From Sphingorhabdus sp. Alg239-R122 (GTDB lineage: Bacteria; Pseudomonadota; Alphaproteobacteria; Sphingomonadales; Sphingomonadaceae), in the NCBI RefSeq assembly GCF_900537065.1, contig NZ_UNRC01000005.1:110231-174230 (forward strand): a DNA stretch of 64,000 nt. Reading direction: 5' to 3'. Positions 8,795 through 22,085 of the stretch are shown piece by piece. Within the stretch, counting starts at the first letter, position 1; each line of letters starts with the position of its first letter. The translations under genes were made by a program, and so were the position numbers. The notes beneath the pieces are model-generated. The model made no database searches. It was not told the DNA's origin and saw only the letters and a program-made list of their open reading frames with translations.

Positions 8795-11083
8795 ATGTTT
8801 GATGTTAAAAAAGTAGAAATGGAGTGGGGCGGACAGACCCTCACTCTGGAAACGGGCCGTATTGCCCGTCAGGCCGATGGTGCGGTACTCGCAACGCTCG
8901 GCGAAACAGTGGTGCTGTGCGCAGTCACTGCTGCCAAATCGGTGCGTGAAGGACAGGACTTCTTCCCACTCACCGTACATTATCAGGAAAAATTCTCTGC
9001 TGCCGGCCGTATTCCCGGTGGTTTTTTCAAGCGCGAAGGCCGTGCGACGGAAAAAGAAACGCTGACATGTCGTTTGATTGACCGTCCTTGCCGCCCGCTA
9101 TTTCCCGAAGGTTTCTATAACGAGATCAACGTGATTTGCCAGGTTATGAGCTATGATGGCGTCAATGAGCCTGATGTTCTAGCGATGGTTGCAGCTTCTG
9201 CTGCACTGACCATTTCCGGTGTGCCTTTCATGGGCCCAATCGGTGCAGCGCGTGTTGGCTATAAAGAAGGCGAATATCAGCTGAACCCTTCCATGGAAGA
9301 AGTTGCGACAGGCGACCTTGATCTGGTTGTTGCCGGTACGCAGGGCGCAGTGATGATGGTTGAATCGGAAGCGAAAGAACTTGCCGAAGATGTCATGCTT
9401 GGCGCGGTGCAATTCGCGCATGACGCGTGTAAGGACGTTGCTGGCTTGATCATTGATCTGGCTGAACAAGCTGCAAAAGAACCTTGGGAATTAGCTGCTA
9501 CTGAAGATAATAGCGGCATCAAGGAAGACCTGCGTAAGCTAGTTGGTAAAGATATCGCCGCAGCTTACAAACTAACCGACAAATCTGCACGTTCAGAAGC
9601 GTTGAATGCGGTTCGCGACAAAGCCAAAGAGAAATATGCCGAAGAAGACGGCCAGACTCAGATGACCGCTGGTAAGATGGTCAAAAAACTGGAAGCTGAA
9701 ATCGTTCGCGGTGCAATCATTAAAGATGGCACCCGTATTGACGGCCGTAAGCTGGATCAGGTTCGCCCGATCGAAGCAATGGTTGGTTTATTGCCACGTA
9801 CGCACGGCTCTTCGCTGTTCACGCGCGGTGAAACACAGGCAATTGTGACCACAACGCTTGGCACAAAAGACGCTGAGCAGATGATCGATGGGCTTGATGG
9901 TTTGAGCTACACCAACTTTATGCTGCACTATAATTTCCCGCCATATTCGGTGGGTGAAGTTGGGCGTTTTGGTTTCACCAGCCGCCGCGAAACCGGGCAC
10001 GGTAAACTTGCATTCCGTGCGCTGCGTCCGGTACTGCCAACGGTTGAGGATTTCCCTTACACCATCCGCGTATTGTCTGACATCACCGAGTCTAACGGTT
10101 CATCTTCGATGGCAACCGTTTGTGGTGGTTCATTGGCGATGATGGACGCAGGTGTGCCGTTGGCGCGTCCTGTTTCGGGTATCGCAATGGGCTTGATTCT
10201 CGAAGGTGATGAGTTTGCGGTTCTGTCCGACATCCTCGGCGACGAAGATCATCTTGGTGATATGGACTTCAAAGTGGCTGGTACCGAAGCAGGTATCACT
10301 TCGCTGCAGATGGACATTAAAGTTGCGGGTATTACGCAGGAAATCATGAAATCTGCTCTTGAGCAGGCAAGCGGCGGCCGTGCACACATCCTAGGTGAAA
10401 TGTCGAAAGCATTGTCATCAGTCCGTACCGAAATGTCAGAGCACGCGCCGCGTATCGAAACGCTGCAGATCAATAAAGAGAAGATCCGCGACGTTATCGG
10501 CACTGGCGGTAAGGTTATTCGCGAAATCGTCGCGGAAACTGGTGCGAAAGTCGATATTGACGATGAAGGCCTGATCAAGGTTTCTTCTTCTGATAAATCA
10601 CAGATTGAAGCGGCGCTGAAATGGATTGAAGGCATTGTTGAAGAAGCTGAAGTCGGCAAGATTTACGACGGTAAAGTTGTAAACCTGGTTGATTTTGGTG
10701 CGTTCGTGAACTTCATGGGCGGCAAGGACGGCTTGGTCCATGTATCCGAAATCAAGAATGAGCGTGTCGAGAAAGTTTCCGACGAACTGTCCGAAGGTCA
10801 GGAAGTCAAAGTGAAAGTTCTCGAAATCGACCAGCGCGGCAAAGTTCGCCTGTCGATGCGTGTTGTTGACCAGGAAACCGGTGAAGAGCTGGAAGATACA
10901 CGTCCTCCGCGTGAAAATAAGCGTGGCGGTGATCGCGGCCGTAGCCGTGGTCCGCGCCGTGATGGCGATGGTGGCCGTGGTCGTTCAGGCGGCGGTCGTG
11001 GCCGTGGTCGCAACGACGATAGCGGCAATAAAGAGGGCGGCGATGCCCCATTGCCTGACTTTATCACGGGCGATGACGATTAA
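8795..11083 (+). CDS. pnp: Polyribonucleotide nucleotidyltransferase (PNPase)
   Basis: PNPase is the phosphorolytic 3'-5' exoribonuclease of RNA turnover and works as a trimer. The 762-residue protein has the first RNase PH domain (start to about 230), an all-helical linker, and the catalytic second RNase PH domain (about 315-545; [29 protein letters not shown]). A KH domain follows near 563 ([15 protein letters not shown]), then an S1 domain from about 620 ([17 protein letters not shown]). After S1 comes an Arg/Gly-rich tail (about 702-745) with many RG and RGG steps, ending in an acidic [10 protein letters not shown]. The start has a structured leader upstream and a strong terminator follows. 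Confidence 0.98.
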   Translation: MFDVKKVEMEWGGQTLTLETGRIARQADGAVLATLGETVVLCAVTAAKSVREGQDFFPLTVHYQEKFSAAGRIPGGFFKREGRATEKETLTCRLIDRPCRPLFPEGFYNEINVICQVMSYDGVNEPDVLAMVAASAALTISGVPFMGPIGAARVGYKEGEYQLNPSMEEVATGDLDLVVAGTQGAVMMVESEAKELAEDVMLGAVQFAHDACKDVAGLIIDLAEQAAKEPWELAATEDNSGIKEDLRKLVGKDIAAAYKLTDKSARSEALNAVRDKAKEKYAEEDGQTQMTAGKMVKKLEAEIVRGAIIKDGTRIDGRKLDQVRPIEAMVGLLPRTHGSSLFTRGETQAIVTTTLGTKDAEQMIDGLDGLSYTNFMLHYNFPPYSVGEVGRFGFTSRRETGHGKLAFRALRPVLPTVEDFPYTIRVLSDITESNGSSSMATVCGGSLAMMDAGVPLARPVSGIAMGLILEGDEFAVLSDILGDEDHLGDMDFKVAGTEAGITSLQMDIKVAGITQEIMKSALEQASGGRAHILGEMSKALSSVRTEMSEHAPRIETLQINKEKIRDVIGTGGKVIREIVAETGAKVDIDDEGLIKVSSSDKSQIEAALKWIEGIVEEAEVGKIYDGKVVNLVDFGAFVNFMGGKDGLVHVSEIKNERVEKVSDELSEGQEVKVKVLEIDQRGKVRLSMRVVDQETGEELEDTRPPRENKRGGDRGRSRGPRRDGDGGRGRSGGGRGRGRNDDSGNKEGGDAPLPDFITGDDD

Positions 11084-11130
11084 TCATTGCAAGCCAAATT
11101 AATCTGCCAGTCATTTGGCAGATATTAAGA

Positions 11131-11160
11131 GGGTCCGGCAATCATGCCGGGCCCTTTTTG
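11131..11160 (+). terminator. Rho-independent terminator after pnp
   Basis: GGGTCCGGCA (11131-11140) pairs with TGCCGGGCCC (11145-11154) through one G-U pair and an ATCA loop, followed by TTTTTG. A second perfect 8-bp hairpin (ATCTGCCA 11102-11109 with TGGCAGAT 11116-11123) lies just upstream, so the pnp 3' end carries tandem stem-loops. Confidence 0.85.
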
Positions 11161-11234
11161 TTTGTGCTGAGTTGCCGCATAGTTTTTTCTATATTCACTT
11201 GGCCTCGTGTGCCTTTGCCGATAGAAGGATATCC

Positions 11235-12002
11235 ATGAAAAATCTTATCATCAGATCCACTGCCGTAGGCCTTGCCACCCTTTCGCTCTCCGCATGTGCA
11301 ACCAGCTCGAACAAGGTTGATACCAGCTATATTGCACGCGATGTGAATACATTATATTCTGCGGCAAAAGATCGCCTGGACCGCGGCCAGACGAAACTGG
11401 CGGCTGCATTGTTTGATGAAGTGGAGCGGCAGCACCCTTATTCGCCATGGGCCCGCCGTGCACAGTTGATGAGTTCGTTCAGCTATTACCTTGATAGTGA
11501 TTACAACAAATCGATCCAGTCGGCACAGCGTTTCCTGTCAATCCACCCGGGTAACAAGGATGCGCCTTATGCCTATTACCTGATTGCGCTCAATTATTAT
11601 GAACAGATTAGCGATGTTACACGCGATCAGAAAACCACCGAGCAGGCTCTGGCCGCACTGGGCGAGGTGATCCGCCGTTATCCGCAGTCACGCTATGCAG
11701 CCGATGCTAAACTCAAAATCGACCTTGTGAACGACCATCTGGCGGGCAAGGAAATGGAAATTGGCCGTTTCTATCAGCGCAGTGGGCGTTGGCTTGCAGC
11801 AACCGTTCGTTTTCGCAAGGTGATTGATGATTACCAAACCACCAACCACGCGCCCGAAGCGCTGATGCGCCTTACCGAAAGCTATCTGTCACTGGGTATT
11901 CCCGAAGAAGCGAAAAAATCGGCCGCCGTGCTGGGTGCCAACTACCCGGGCAGCAAGTGGTATGAGCGCGCATATGAGTTGATTCAGAAACATACGAGCT
12001 GA
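11235..12002 (+). CDS. bamD: Outer membrane protein assembly factor BamD
   Basis: BamD is an essential lipoprotein of the BAM complex that folds beta-barrel proteins into the outer membrane. From the ATG at 11235 (preceded by gaagga) the 255-residue product has a lipoprotein signal ending LSLSAC, with Cys21 as the lipidated residue. TPR-like repeats follow, including LAAALFDEVERQHPYSPWARRA and the paired SIQSAQRFLSIHPGNKDAPYA motif. Length and motifs fit BamD/ComL. A longer open frame reaches back to 11115 through the pnp terminator, but that extension lacks sense. recN follows. Confidence 0.94.
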   Translation: MKNLIIRSTAVGLATLSLSACATSSNKVDTSYIARDVNTLYSAAKDRLDRGQTKLAAALFDEVERQHPYSPWARRAQLMSSFSYYLDSDYNKSIQSAQRFLSIHPGNKDAPYAYYLIALNYYEQISDVTRDQKTTEQALAALGEVIRRYPQSRYAADAKLKIDLVNDHLAGKEMEIGRFYQRSGRWLAATVRFRKVIDDYQTTNHAPEALMRLTESYLSLGIPEEAKKSAAVLGANYPGSKWYERAYELIQKHTS

Positions 12003-12125
12003 CCTTTCAGTTCTTTATTTGTTCTGAAGCCGTGATGGCTGGAATATTGCAAAAAATGCTGTAATGTCACGGTGAAGATTCCGTTTTGTCCGGAATCATG
12101 CGACATGTCCTGTTTGGGGTGGTTT

Positions 12126-15909
<3,784 letters not shown>

Positions 15910-15911
15910 GC

Positions 15912-16628
15912 TTACGGTTCGTTATCGGTTTTTTGCGGGAACCAGCGCATCACACCGCCTGCGAGCGGCGTCCATGCTCCCACGCGCACACCAATGGCCT
16001 CCAGCATGTCGCCGGTCCATGTGTTGCAGGTATTGATGATAGTATAGCGGCCCGTCGCTTCGTAAAATATATCATCATCACCATAACCGGGAATGGGCGT
16101 AGGCTGACCGCCATCCGCATTAAATAAGAATTTATCCTCAATAAGCTCAGCAAGTTGCTGATATTGCTGTTCTGTTATAGTCAAGGCGCGTGAGTATCGC
16201 CCTTCCTGTACATGGGTGAGGTGATAGACATGGACAAGCGTTTCATCGCTGCCAAGAATGACATTGGCAAGTGTCGGTGCCTTGATATCGTCCCAGCTTT
16301 GCGTTTCCAGATAGAATTGGCGGTGTCCCCAACTGAAAGAAAGATAGTCGCCTGTCAGTGACGGATCGCGCAGATGGCTGGCACTGACCATCGCCGACCA
16401 GTCATGCCCAGCTGCGCGCTTTGGCAGCACGAGTGCGGTGTGCACACCATTTGTTTCGACAAAAATCTGTACGCCTGTCCCGGGCTCACGCCAGTTTGCG
16501 TTCACGCCGATCAAGCTACCGGCAAGGGCGGCCATGAAATACAGGCCCGTGATAAGCGCAAGGCAAGCGAATACGCGTAATGCATATTTCAGGTAGCGGG
16601 GTCTTACAGGCCGCGTTTGCGCATCCAC
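15912..16628 (-). CDS. TIGR02117 / DUF2459 family membrane-anchored protein
   Basis: The protein has one N-terminal membrane segment (FACLALITGLYFMAALAG) followed by a region with the family signature VQIFVETNGVHTALVLP and later LSFSWGHRQFYLETQSWDD and NTCNTW. This matches TIGR02117 (DUF2459), a family of unknown function with cysteine-peptidase-like conserved His/Cys positions. I chose GTG 16628 (ggag six bases upstream; 238 residues). An ATG at 16682 would overlap prmA by 79 bases instead of 25. It is the last gene of the SDR / beta-lactamase / prmA operon and converges tightly on ligA. Confidence 0.75.
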   Translation of the reverse strand: MDAQTRPVRPRYLKYALRVFACLALITGLYFMAALAGSLIGVNANWREPGTGVQIFVETNGVHTALVLPKRAAGHDWSAMVSASHLRDPSLTGDYLSFSWGHRQFYLETQSWDDIKAPTLANVILGSDETLVHVYHLTHVQEGRYSRALTITEQQYQQLAELIEDKFLFNADGGQPTPIPGYGDDDIFYEATGRYTIINTCNTWTGDMLEAIGVRVGAWTPLAGGVMRWFPQKTDNEP

Positions 16629-17512
16629 AATATGCTCCAATCCCCGCTGATAATGCGTTTCATCAGGCGCATGCCTTGCCATCTGTACGCGCTGAGCACT
16701 GCAGGAGCCTGCTCGGTCAGGAGGCCCGCCAGCACGAGATTACCGCGTGGCACGATAGAGCGGCATATGTCCGCAGACATGTCGATAAGGGGCCCCGCCA
16801 GTATATTGGCAGCGATGATATCATAGGGTGCGCGTTCAAGCAGCGCAGGGTGCATCATACCGTCCGCGGTCACCATATGCAGCTGTCCGCGCCTTTGCCC
16901 CAATACGGTACCATTAACCCGCGCATTTTCGTGCACCACATCTTCGCAAACGGCATCAATATCGCTCGCGGTCAATCTGGCCTGTGGCCATAAATGCCCT
17001 GCTGCAAAGGCGAGCAACCCCGTACCCGTACCAAGATCAAGCATATTGTCGCAGCGGATGCCGCGCCGCCGCATAATATCCAGCATGGCAAGGCATCCAT
17101 GCGTGGTTTCATGGTGCCCCGTACCAAAGGCGAGACCTGCGTCAATGCAGAAATTGCGTATGGCAGGGTCATTGGAAGCGGGCATATGCGGCGTGTGTAC
17201 ATGAAAACGGCCTGCGTGGATGGGCTCTAACCCTTCCTGACTCATGCTGAGCCAATCTTCGTTGCCCAGTTTCTCAAGACTTGGCTTGGCCATGTCAGCG
17301 CTTGGCACATATTGCCGTAAAACGCGGATGTCTGATGCTGTTGGTTTGGTGTTGTAATAGGCGTGCATTTCCCAGTCATCGGGCTGCTGTTCGTCTATCT
17401 CGCTCGTGACAATAACGGGTATGTTATCCATGCCCGCATCGTCCGTAAAATCTACCAGAGCCAACGCTTCCGCTTCGGTACGGGTGCAGGGCAGGGTGAG
17501 CTTATAGCTCAT
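16604..17512 (-). CDS. prmA: Ribosomal protein L11 methyltransferase PrmA
   Basis: PrmA trimethylates lysines of ribosomal protein L11 using S-adenosylmethionine. The 302-residue protein has an N-terminal substrate-recognition part, the AGLAFGTGHHETTHGCL motif (about 125-141), and the SAM-binding motif I LDLGTGTGLLAFAAG (about 159-173). ASDID follows, then IIAANILAGPLI as the catalytic-loop motif. Its ATG overlaps the beta-lactamase stop by four bases, so the two are co-transcribed. It is slightly longer than some alphaproteobacterial PrmA proteins but otherwise normal. Confidence 0.92.
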   Translation of the reverse strand: MSYKLTLPCTRTEAEALALVDFTDDAGMDNIPVIVTSEIDEQQPDDWEMHAYYNTKPTASDIRVLRQYVPSADMAKPSLEKLGNEDWLSMSQEGLEPIHAGRFHVHTPHMPASNDPAIRNFCIDAGLAFGTGHHETTHGCLAMLDIMRRRGIRCDNMLDLGTGTGLLAFAAGHLWPQARLTASDIDAVCEDVVHENARVNGTVLGQRRGQLHMVTADGMMHPALLERAPYDIIAANILAGPLIDMSADICRSIVPRGNLVLAGLLTEQAPAVLSAYRWQGMRLMKRIISGDWSILWMRKRGL

Positions 17513-18414
17513 TTTTTGGCCTCTGTTTCGCGCAAGAGTCTGGCATCCAGTTTCTTGCGCGCTGTTTTTGCGTATTTTTCACACGCCTGCGGATCAACCA
17601 GTGCGGCATTGCCAGCGATACGGTTATACAGGTCACTGGCCGAAGGATGCGGGGTGATGAGAATGTCGCAATCAAATGCTGCGACCCTCTTCAGACTGTT
17701 CGAAAATGAAGCGATATAGTCTGGGTGATCTGAAAAGCGGTAGCTATCGCCCGATACCGCAGTAAGACTATCAGCATAAACGATCGCATGACATTTTTCA
17801 TCTTCGCACGACTGCCATGTCCAGCTTGTGCTGCCCGGCGCGTGACCAAAAGTGGCCTGGGCCGTCAGACTCAACGGCCCCAACTGTACTTTCCCGCCGT
17901 CTTCAATAACCTGGACATCAGATACGGCCTCAAACTCGGGGTGTACCGCAGCCTGCGGATCCTCATCTGTAATCCTACCGCTTTCAAGTGCGGTCTTGGC
18001 TGCCTGTAGGGCTACAACCTTTGCATCCGTCATTTTCTGCAACGTAGGCAGTCCGCCAATATGGTCCCAATGCTCATGACTCAGGAGGATATAACGTATA
18101 TCTCCAAGTTTGAATCCAAGCCGTTCTATATTTGAGGCAATTGCTGGTGCCGCTTGCTTGGTGGCGGCATCAATCAGTATATGGCCATCATCCGATGTTA
18201 TCAGCAGGGCGACAATACCACAGCTGCCGACTTGATAGACATTTGCTGTAATATTGATGGGAGGAGCAGGGTCGCTCCATCCATTCTTACCGTCACATTG
18301 TGTAAGGAATTCAGAAATTGATGCGGGTTTTACCACCATAGTTGGCGCTGAAGCCGACATGCAGCCCGTCAGAGCAAAAACAGGGGCAACAATATGGAGT
18401 AGCTTAACGGACAT
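17509..18414 (-). CDS. Subclass B3 metallo-beta-lactamase
   Basis: The 301-residue protein has a lipoprotein-like signal (LTGC, Cys18) and the MBL fold. All positions expected for the two zinc ions of subclass B3 are present: H113, H115, D117 and H118 in SHEHWDHIGG, H191 in FGHAPGSTSWTW, and H256 in ITPHPSAS. The GSTSWTW and HPSAS blocks are characteristic of B3 rather than of glyoxalase II or RNase Z. Such enzymes hydrolyse beta-lactams, often carbapenems, in the periplasm. I chose ATG 18414 because GGAG precedes it at six bases. It overlaps the SDR end by 11 bases and prmA by four. Actual antibiotic hydrolysis is inferred. Confidence 0.88.
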   Translation of the reverse strand: MSVKLLHIVAPVFALTGCMSASAPTMVVKPASISEFLTQCDGKNGWSDPAPPINITANVYQVGSCGIVALLITSDDGHILIDAATKQAAPAIASNIERLGFKLGDIRYILLSHEHWDHIGGLPTLQKMTDAKVVALQAAKTALESGRITDEDPQAAVHPEFEAVSDVQVIEDGGKVQLGPLSLTAQATFGHAPGSTSWTWQSCEDEKCHAIVYADSLTAVSGDSYRFSDHPDYIASFSNSLKRVAAFDCDILITPHPSASDLYNRIAGNAALVDPQACEKYAKTARKKLDARLLRETEAKK

Positions 18415-19123
18415 AGCTTGCTCCATTGGCGTCCAGCACAGCACCCGTCATGGATGGCGGTGCATCAATTGCGCAAAATTTGGCCATCTCCGCGATTTCC
18501 GCGGGCTGAGCGACGCGGCCCAGAGGAATGTCAGCGAGCAATTTTCTACCTCCGCGGCTTTCCAGATAATCATCCGCCATGCCGGTCATTGTAAAACCCG
18601 GGCAGATTGCAAATGCATATATCGCGTCACCCGCATAAGCACGGGCAATGGTTTTGGTCATGGCGACCATGCCGCCTTTGGATGCTGCATAATGCCAGTG
18701 CGCCGGGCTGTCACCGCGATAGGCGGCGCGGCTGGCAATATTGACGATCCGGCCTTCCTGATTCTTCTCCTGGAAATGCAGGACGGCATGACGGCACAAT
18801 TGGGCGCAGGATGTGAGGTTGATTGACATTGTTTCATCCCATGCCGCCAGCCACTCGGCATCCCCGCTATCGACCGGGTTCTCTTCAAAAATGCCGGCAT
18901 TGTTGATGATGACATCAATCCGGCCATTCAGCGCCTCAAGCGCTACATCCCATAGCTCGGATGCCGAACGATAATCGGATAGGTCCTTGCCTATTTGACC
19001 AGCTGCTGCACGGGTGCCGTGGCCTATTACATTGTGCCCCGCGTTGTGCAGCACAGATTTTATCGCTTGGCCAATGCCGCGGCTGCTGCCGGTGACCAAT
19101 ATGTTACGTGGGGAATTTTCCAT
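18404..19123 (-). CDS. Short-chain dehydrogenase/reductase (FabG-like)
   Basis: This is a classical SDR of 239 residues. It has the NAD(P)-binding motif TGSSRGIG near the N-terminus, NNAG (about 84-87), a catalytic serine region (VNIASRAAYRG), and YAASKGG with the catalytic Tyr/Lys pair. It resembles 3-oxoacyl-ACP reductase family members, but the substrate is not clear. The ATG at 19123 is chosen because the fold starts seven residues later; the open frame extends 77 codons further without sensible content. It is the first gene of a minus-strand operon with the beta-lactamase, prmA and the TIGR02117 gene. Confidence 0.87.
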   Translation of the reverse strand: MENSPRNILVTGSSRGIGQAIKSVLHNAGHNVIGHGTRAAAGQIGKDLSDYRSASELWDVALEALNGRIDVIINNAGIFEENPVDSGDAEWLAAWDETMSINLTSCAQLCRHAVLHFQEKNQEGRIVNIASRAAYRGDSPAHWHYAASKGGMVAMTKTIARAYAGDAIYAFAICPGFTMTGMADDYLESRGGRKLLADIPLGRVAQPAEIAEMAKFCAIDAPPSMTGAVLDANGASYVR

Positions 19124-19417
19124 ATGCCAAGGCATAATATGTCCGCTGCGCTGCGTCCACAAAACTCGGCATTGCGAACAAAATACTCTAGCGGTGGAAT
19201 AGTCAAGCAAGATACCGCTGTGAATCTTGCCCATTTGAGCCGTATAATTCGCGTTAATCGCCTTTGGTTGTTTGCATGGGTGGAACATTGCGCTAAACGC
19301 ATGTGCGGAATCACTGGTTGGTACGGTGCGTACAAATGGCGCGTTGTGAATCACTGCGGTGGACGATATACCGATTTGCTTGCGAAGCAGGTTACAGACA
19401 TGAAACAGGGGACCGGC
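19124..19417. promoter_or_regulatory. Divergent intergenic region between SDR operon and sdhC
   Basis: These 294 bases lie between two divergent operons and should hold both promoters. A perfect TATAAT hexamer occurs at 19242-19247 on the plus strand, about 170 bases before sdhC, but I see no matching -35 at 16-18 bases, so it is only a candidate. A good ribosome binding site (aggggac) precedes sdhC. No small gene or RNA is recognisable. Confidence 0.3.
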
Positions 19418-19825
19418 ATGGCCAACACATCAAAACAGGCAAATTCGCGGCCATTATCGCCACATCTTTCAATCTGGAAATGGGGACCCGCAATGCTGGT
19501 GTCGATTCTGCACCGTGTTACCGGCGACGGCATGGCAATTGTGGGCGGTATTGTCCTTGTCTGGTGGTTATACGCCATTTCCGCCGGCCCTGATGCCTAT
19601 GCGACGTTCGTGAATTGCGCGACATCCATCCCCGGTTATATTGTGCTTGTGGGGCTTAGCTGGGCATTTTTTCAGCATATGCTGTCAGGTCTGCGCCATT
19701 TTGTGCTTGATACAGGCGCTGGATATGAGCTTGATACGAACAATCGCTGGTCGGCATTCCTGCCGGTGCTCGGTATCCTGCTGACGGGTGCTTTCTGGGC
19801 GATCATGCTGGTCGGCCGGGTATAA
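19418..19825 (+). CDS. sdhC: Succinate dehydrogenase cytochrome b556 subunit SdhC
   Basis: SdhC is a membrane anchor of complex II that binds heme b and ubiquinone. The 135-residue protein has the family motif RPLSPHLSIWKWGPAMLVSI, the LHRVTGDGM helix start, three hydrophobic helices, and QHMLSGLRHFVLDTG containing the conserved heme-ligand-type histidine. I start at ATG 19418, with aggggacc upstream; ATG 19400 is possible. sdhD and sdhA follow, but sdhB is not in the cluster. Confidence 0.93.
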   Translation: MANTSKQANSRPLSPHLSIWKWGPAMLVSILHRVTGDGMAIVGGIVLVWWLYAISAGPDAYATFVNCATSIPGYIVLVGLSWAFFQHMLSGLRHFVLDTGAGYELDTNNRWSAFLPVLGILLTGAFWAIMLVGRV

Positions 19826-19856
19826 AAACAGCGATTAACCTTTCTGGAGTAGCATA

Positions 19857-20246
19857 ATGGGAACAGGTACGAATTTGGGGCGTGTGCGGGGATTGGGTTC
19901 CGCGGGGCATGGCTCGCATCACTGGATAATGCAGCGTGTGACCGCTGTCGGTAACCTTATTCTGGTCCTATGGTTTCTCATCACACTCGCGATGATGCCT
20001 TCCTATGACTATGACACCATGGTGGCTTGGCTGTCATCACCATTGGCTGCGGTGCCGATGATCTTGCTGCTGATATCGGTTTTCTGGCATCTGCGCATGG
20101 GCTTGCAGGTACTTATGGAAGATTACGTCCATGACGCAGGTCTCAAATTTGGCCTGACATTATTGCTTAATTTCTACGCAATTGGCGGGGCTGCGCTTGG
20201 CATTTTCGCCGTTGCCAAAATCGCCTTTTCAGGAGCTGCTGCATAA
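19857..20246 (+). CDS. sdhD: Succinate dehydrogenase membrane anchor subunit SdhD
   Basis: SdhD pairs with SdhC to anchor succinate dehydrogenase and form the quinone site. The 129 residues begin with [20 protein letters not shown], a typical SdhD N-terminus, and contain three membrane helices. [16 protein letters not shown] holds the conserved histidine and aspartate. Its TAA overlaps the sdhA ATG (TAATG), which implies translational coupling. Confidence 0.93.
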   Translation: MGTGTNLGRVRGLGSAGHGSHHWIMQRVTAVGNLILVLWFLITLAMMPSYDYDTMVAWLSSPLAAVPMILLLISVFWHLRMGLQVLMEDYVHDAGLKFGLTLLLNFYAIGGAALGIFAVAKIAFSGAAA

Positions 20247-22078
20247 TGACAGAGAATAACACACAGCCAGCCTATAAAATTGTTGACCACACATATGATA
20301 CGATTGTGGTTGGCGCCGGCGGTTCCGGCTTGCGCGCCACAATGGGCAGCGCAGAGGCGGGCCTGAAAACGGCATGTATTACCAAGGTTTTCCCAACGCG
20401 TTCACATACTGTTGCGGCGCAAGGCGGTATTGCAGCATCGCTGGGCAATAACACGCCTGACCACTGGACCTGGCATATGTATGACACGGTCAAGGGGTCT
20501 GATTGGCTAGGGGATCAGGACGCGATTGAATATCTGGTGCGTGAAGCGCCACAGGCGGTTTATGAGCTTGAACATGCCGGTGTTCCATTCTCCCGCAATG
20601 ATGATGGCACCATCTATCAGCGGCCCTTTGGCGGGCATATGCAGAATATGGGTGAGGGACCGCCGGTACAGCGTACCTGCGCCGCTGCCGATCGCACCGG
20701 CCATGCCATGCTGCACGCACTGTACCAACAGTCGCTCAAATATGATGCTGATTTCTTTATCGAATATTTTGCCATCGACCTGATTATGGAAGACGGCGAA
20801 TGTCGCGGTGTAATCGCGATTTGCCTTGAAGATGGTTCTATCCACCGTTTCCGCAGCCATGCTGTTGTGCTGGCAACAGGTGGTTACGGACGCTGCTTTT
20901 TCTCGGCGACTTCCGCACATAGCTGTACCGGGGATGGCGGCGGCATGGTGCTGCGCGCCGGACTACCGCTGCAGGACATGGAGTTTGTGCAGTTCCACCC
21001 CACCGGTATTTATGGCGCAGGTGTACTGATTACCGAAGGCGCACGCGGCGAAGGCGGTTACCTGACCAATAGTGAAGGCGAGCGCTTTATGGAGCGCTAT
21101 GCGCCAAGTGCCAAGGATCTGGCATCGCGCGACGTGGTGTCACGCTGCATGGCGACTGAAATCCGCGAAGGACGCGGCGTGGGCGCGGAAAAAGACCATA
21201 TCTATCTGCACCTTGATCATATTGATCCGAATGTACTGGCCGAAAGGCTGCCAGGTATCACCGAAACGGGCAAGATTTTCGCTGGCGTCGACCTTACCAA
21301 AAAAGCGCTGCCCGTTGTGCCGACTGTGCACTATAATATGGGCGGCATCCCGTGCAATTATCATGGCGAAGTCATTAACCCGACCAAGGATGATCCGGAC
21401 TCAGTTGTACCTGGGCTTTATGCCGTGGGTGAGGCGGCCTGTGTGTCGGTACATGGCGCCAACCGCCTGGGCTCCAACTCGCTGATCGATCTGGTGGTAT
21501 TTGGCCGTGCCACTGGCCTGCGGCTTAAGGACAAGCTGAAACCCGGTACATCGCACAAGCCATTGCCCAAGGATTCGGTAGATATGGCTTTGGGCCGCCT
21601 TGACCATTTCCGCCATGCTAGCGGCGGTTCGCCGACTGCGGAGGTACGCATGGACATGCAGAAAACAATGCAGAAACATTGCGCGGTATTCCGTGATACC
21701 GAGACGCTGGCAGAAGGCACCAAGCTGGTGGCCAAGGTCAATGAACGTATGAATGACATTGACGTTACTGACCGTTCGCTGATTTGGAATACAGACCTCA
21801 TTGAGACGCTGGAGCTGGACAATCTCATGGCGCAGGCCGTGGTCACGATTGAGAGCGCAAATAACCGCAAGGAAAGCCGCGGAGCACATATGCATGAGGA
21901 TCATCCCGACCGCGATGACGCAAACTGGATGAAACACACCGTCACGACATTTGATGGTTGGGGCGGTCCTGACAGCGCGCGTGGTAGCGGCAAAACCGAA
22001 ATTGCCTATCGCCCGGTGCATGAGTATACGCTCAGTGATGAAGCGGAATATATCAAGCCGAAGAAGCGGGTATATTGA
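20246..22078 (+). CDS. sdhA: Succinate dehydrogenase flavoprotein subunit SdhA
   Basis: SdhA oxidises succinate to fumarate in the TCA cycle with covalently bound FAD. The 610-residue protein has the dinucleotide motif [11 protein letters not shown] (about 22-32) and the flavinylation motif [10 protein letters not shown] (His54). The active-site region includes [11 protein letters not shown] and [13 protein letters not shown], and [17 protein letters not shown] lies near 410. The C-terminal domain carries [15 protein letters not shown]. Length and motifs are normal. The expected downstream sdhB (Fe-S subunit) is replaced by a predicted lipoprotein. Confidence 0.97.
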   Translation: MTENNTQPAYKIVDHTYDTIVVGAGGSGLRATMGSAEAGLKTACITKVFPTRSHTVAAQGGIAASLGNNTPDHWTWHMYDTVKGSDWLGDQDAIEYLVREAPQAVYELEHAGVPFSRNDDGTIYQRPFGGHMQNMGEGPPVQRTCAAADRTGHAMLHALYQQSLKYDADFFIEYFAIDLIMEDGECRGVIAICLEDGSIHRFRSHAVVLATGGYGRCFFSATSAHSCTGDGGGMVLRAGLPLQDMEFVQFHPTGIYGAGVLITEGARGEGGYLTNSEGERFMERYAPSAKDLASRDVVSRCMATEIREGRGVGAEKDHIYLHLDHIDPNVLAERLPGITETGKIFAGVDLTKKALPVVPTVHYNMGGIPCNYHGEVINPTKDDPDSVVPGLYAVGEAACVSVHGANRLGSNSLIDLVVFGRATGLRLKDKLKPGTSHKPLPKDSVDMALGRLDHFRHASGGSPTAEVRMDMQKTMQKHCAVFRDTETLAEGTKLVAKVNERMNDIDVTDRSLIWNTDLIETLELDNLMAQAVVTIESANNRKESRGAHMHEDHPDRDDANWMKHTVTTFDGWGGPDSARGSGKTEIAYRPVHEYTLSDEAEYIKPKKRVY

Positions 22079-22085
22079 TACTGCC

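Noticed and set aside
21951..22085. N-terminal extension of the HExxH lipoprotein into sdhA
   Set aside because: The extension is out of frame with sdhA and lacks a signal; the lipoprotein signal starts at GTG 22086.
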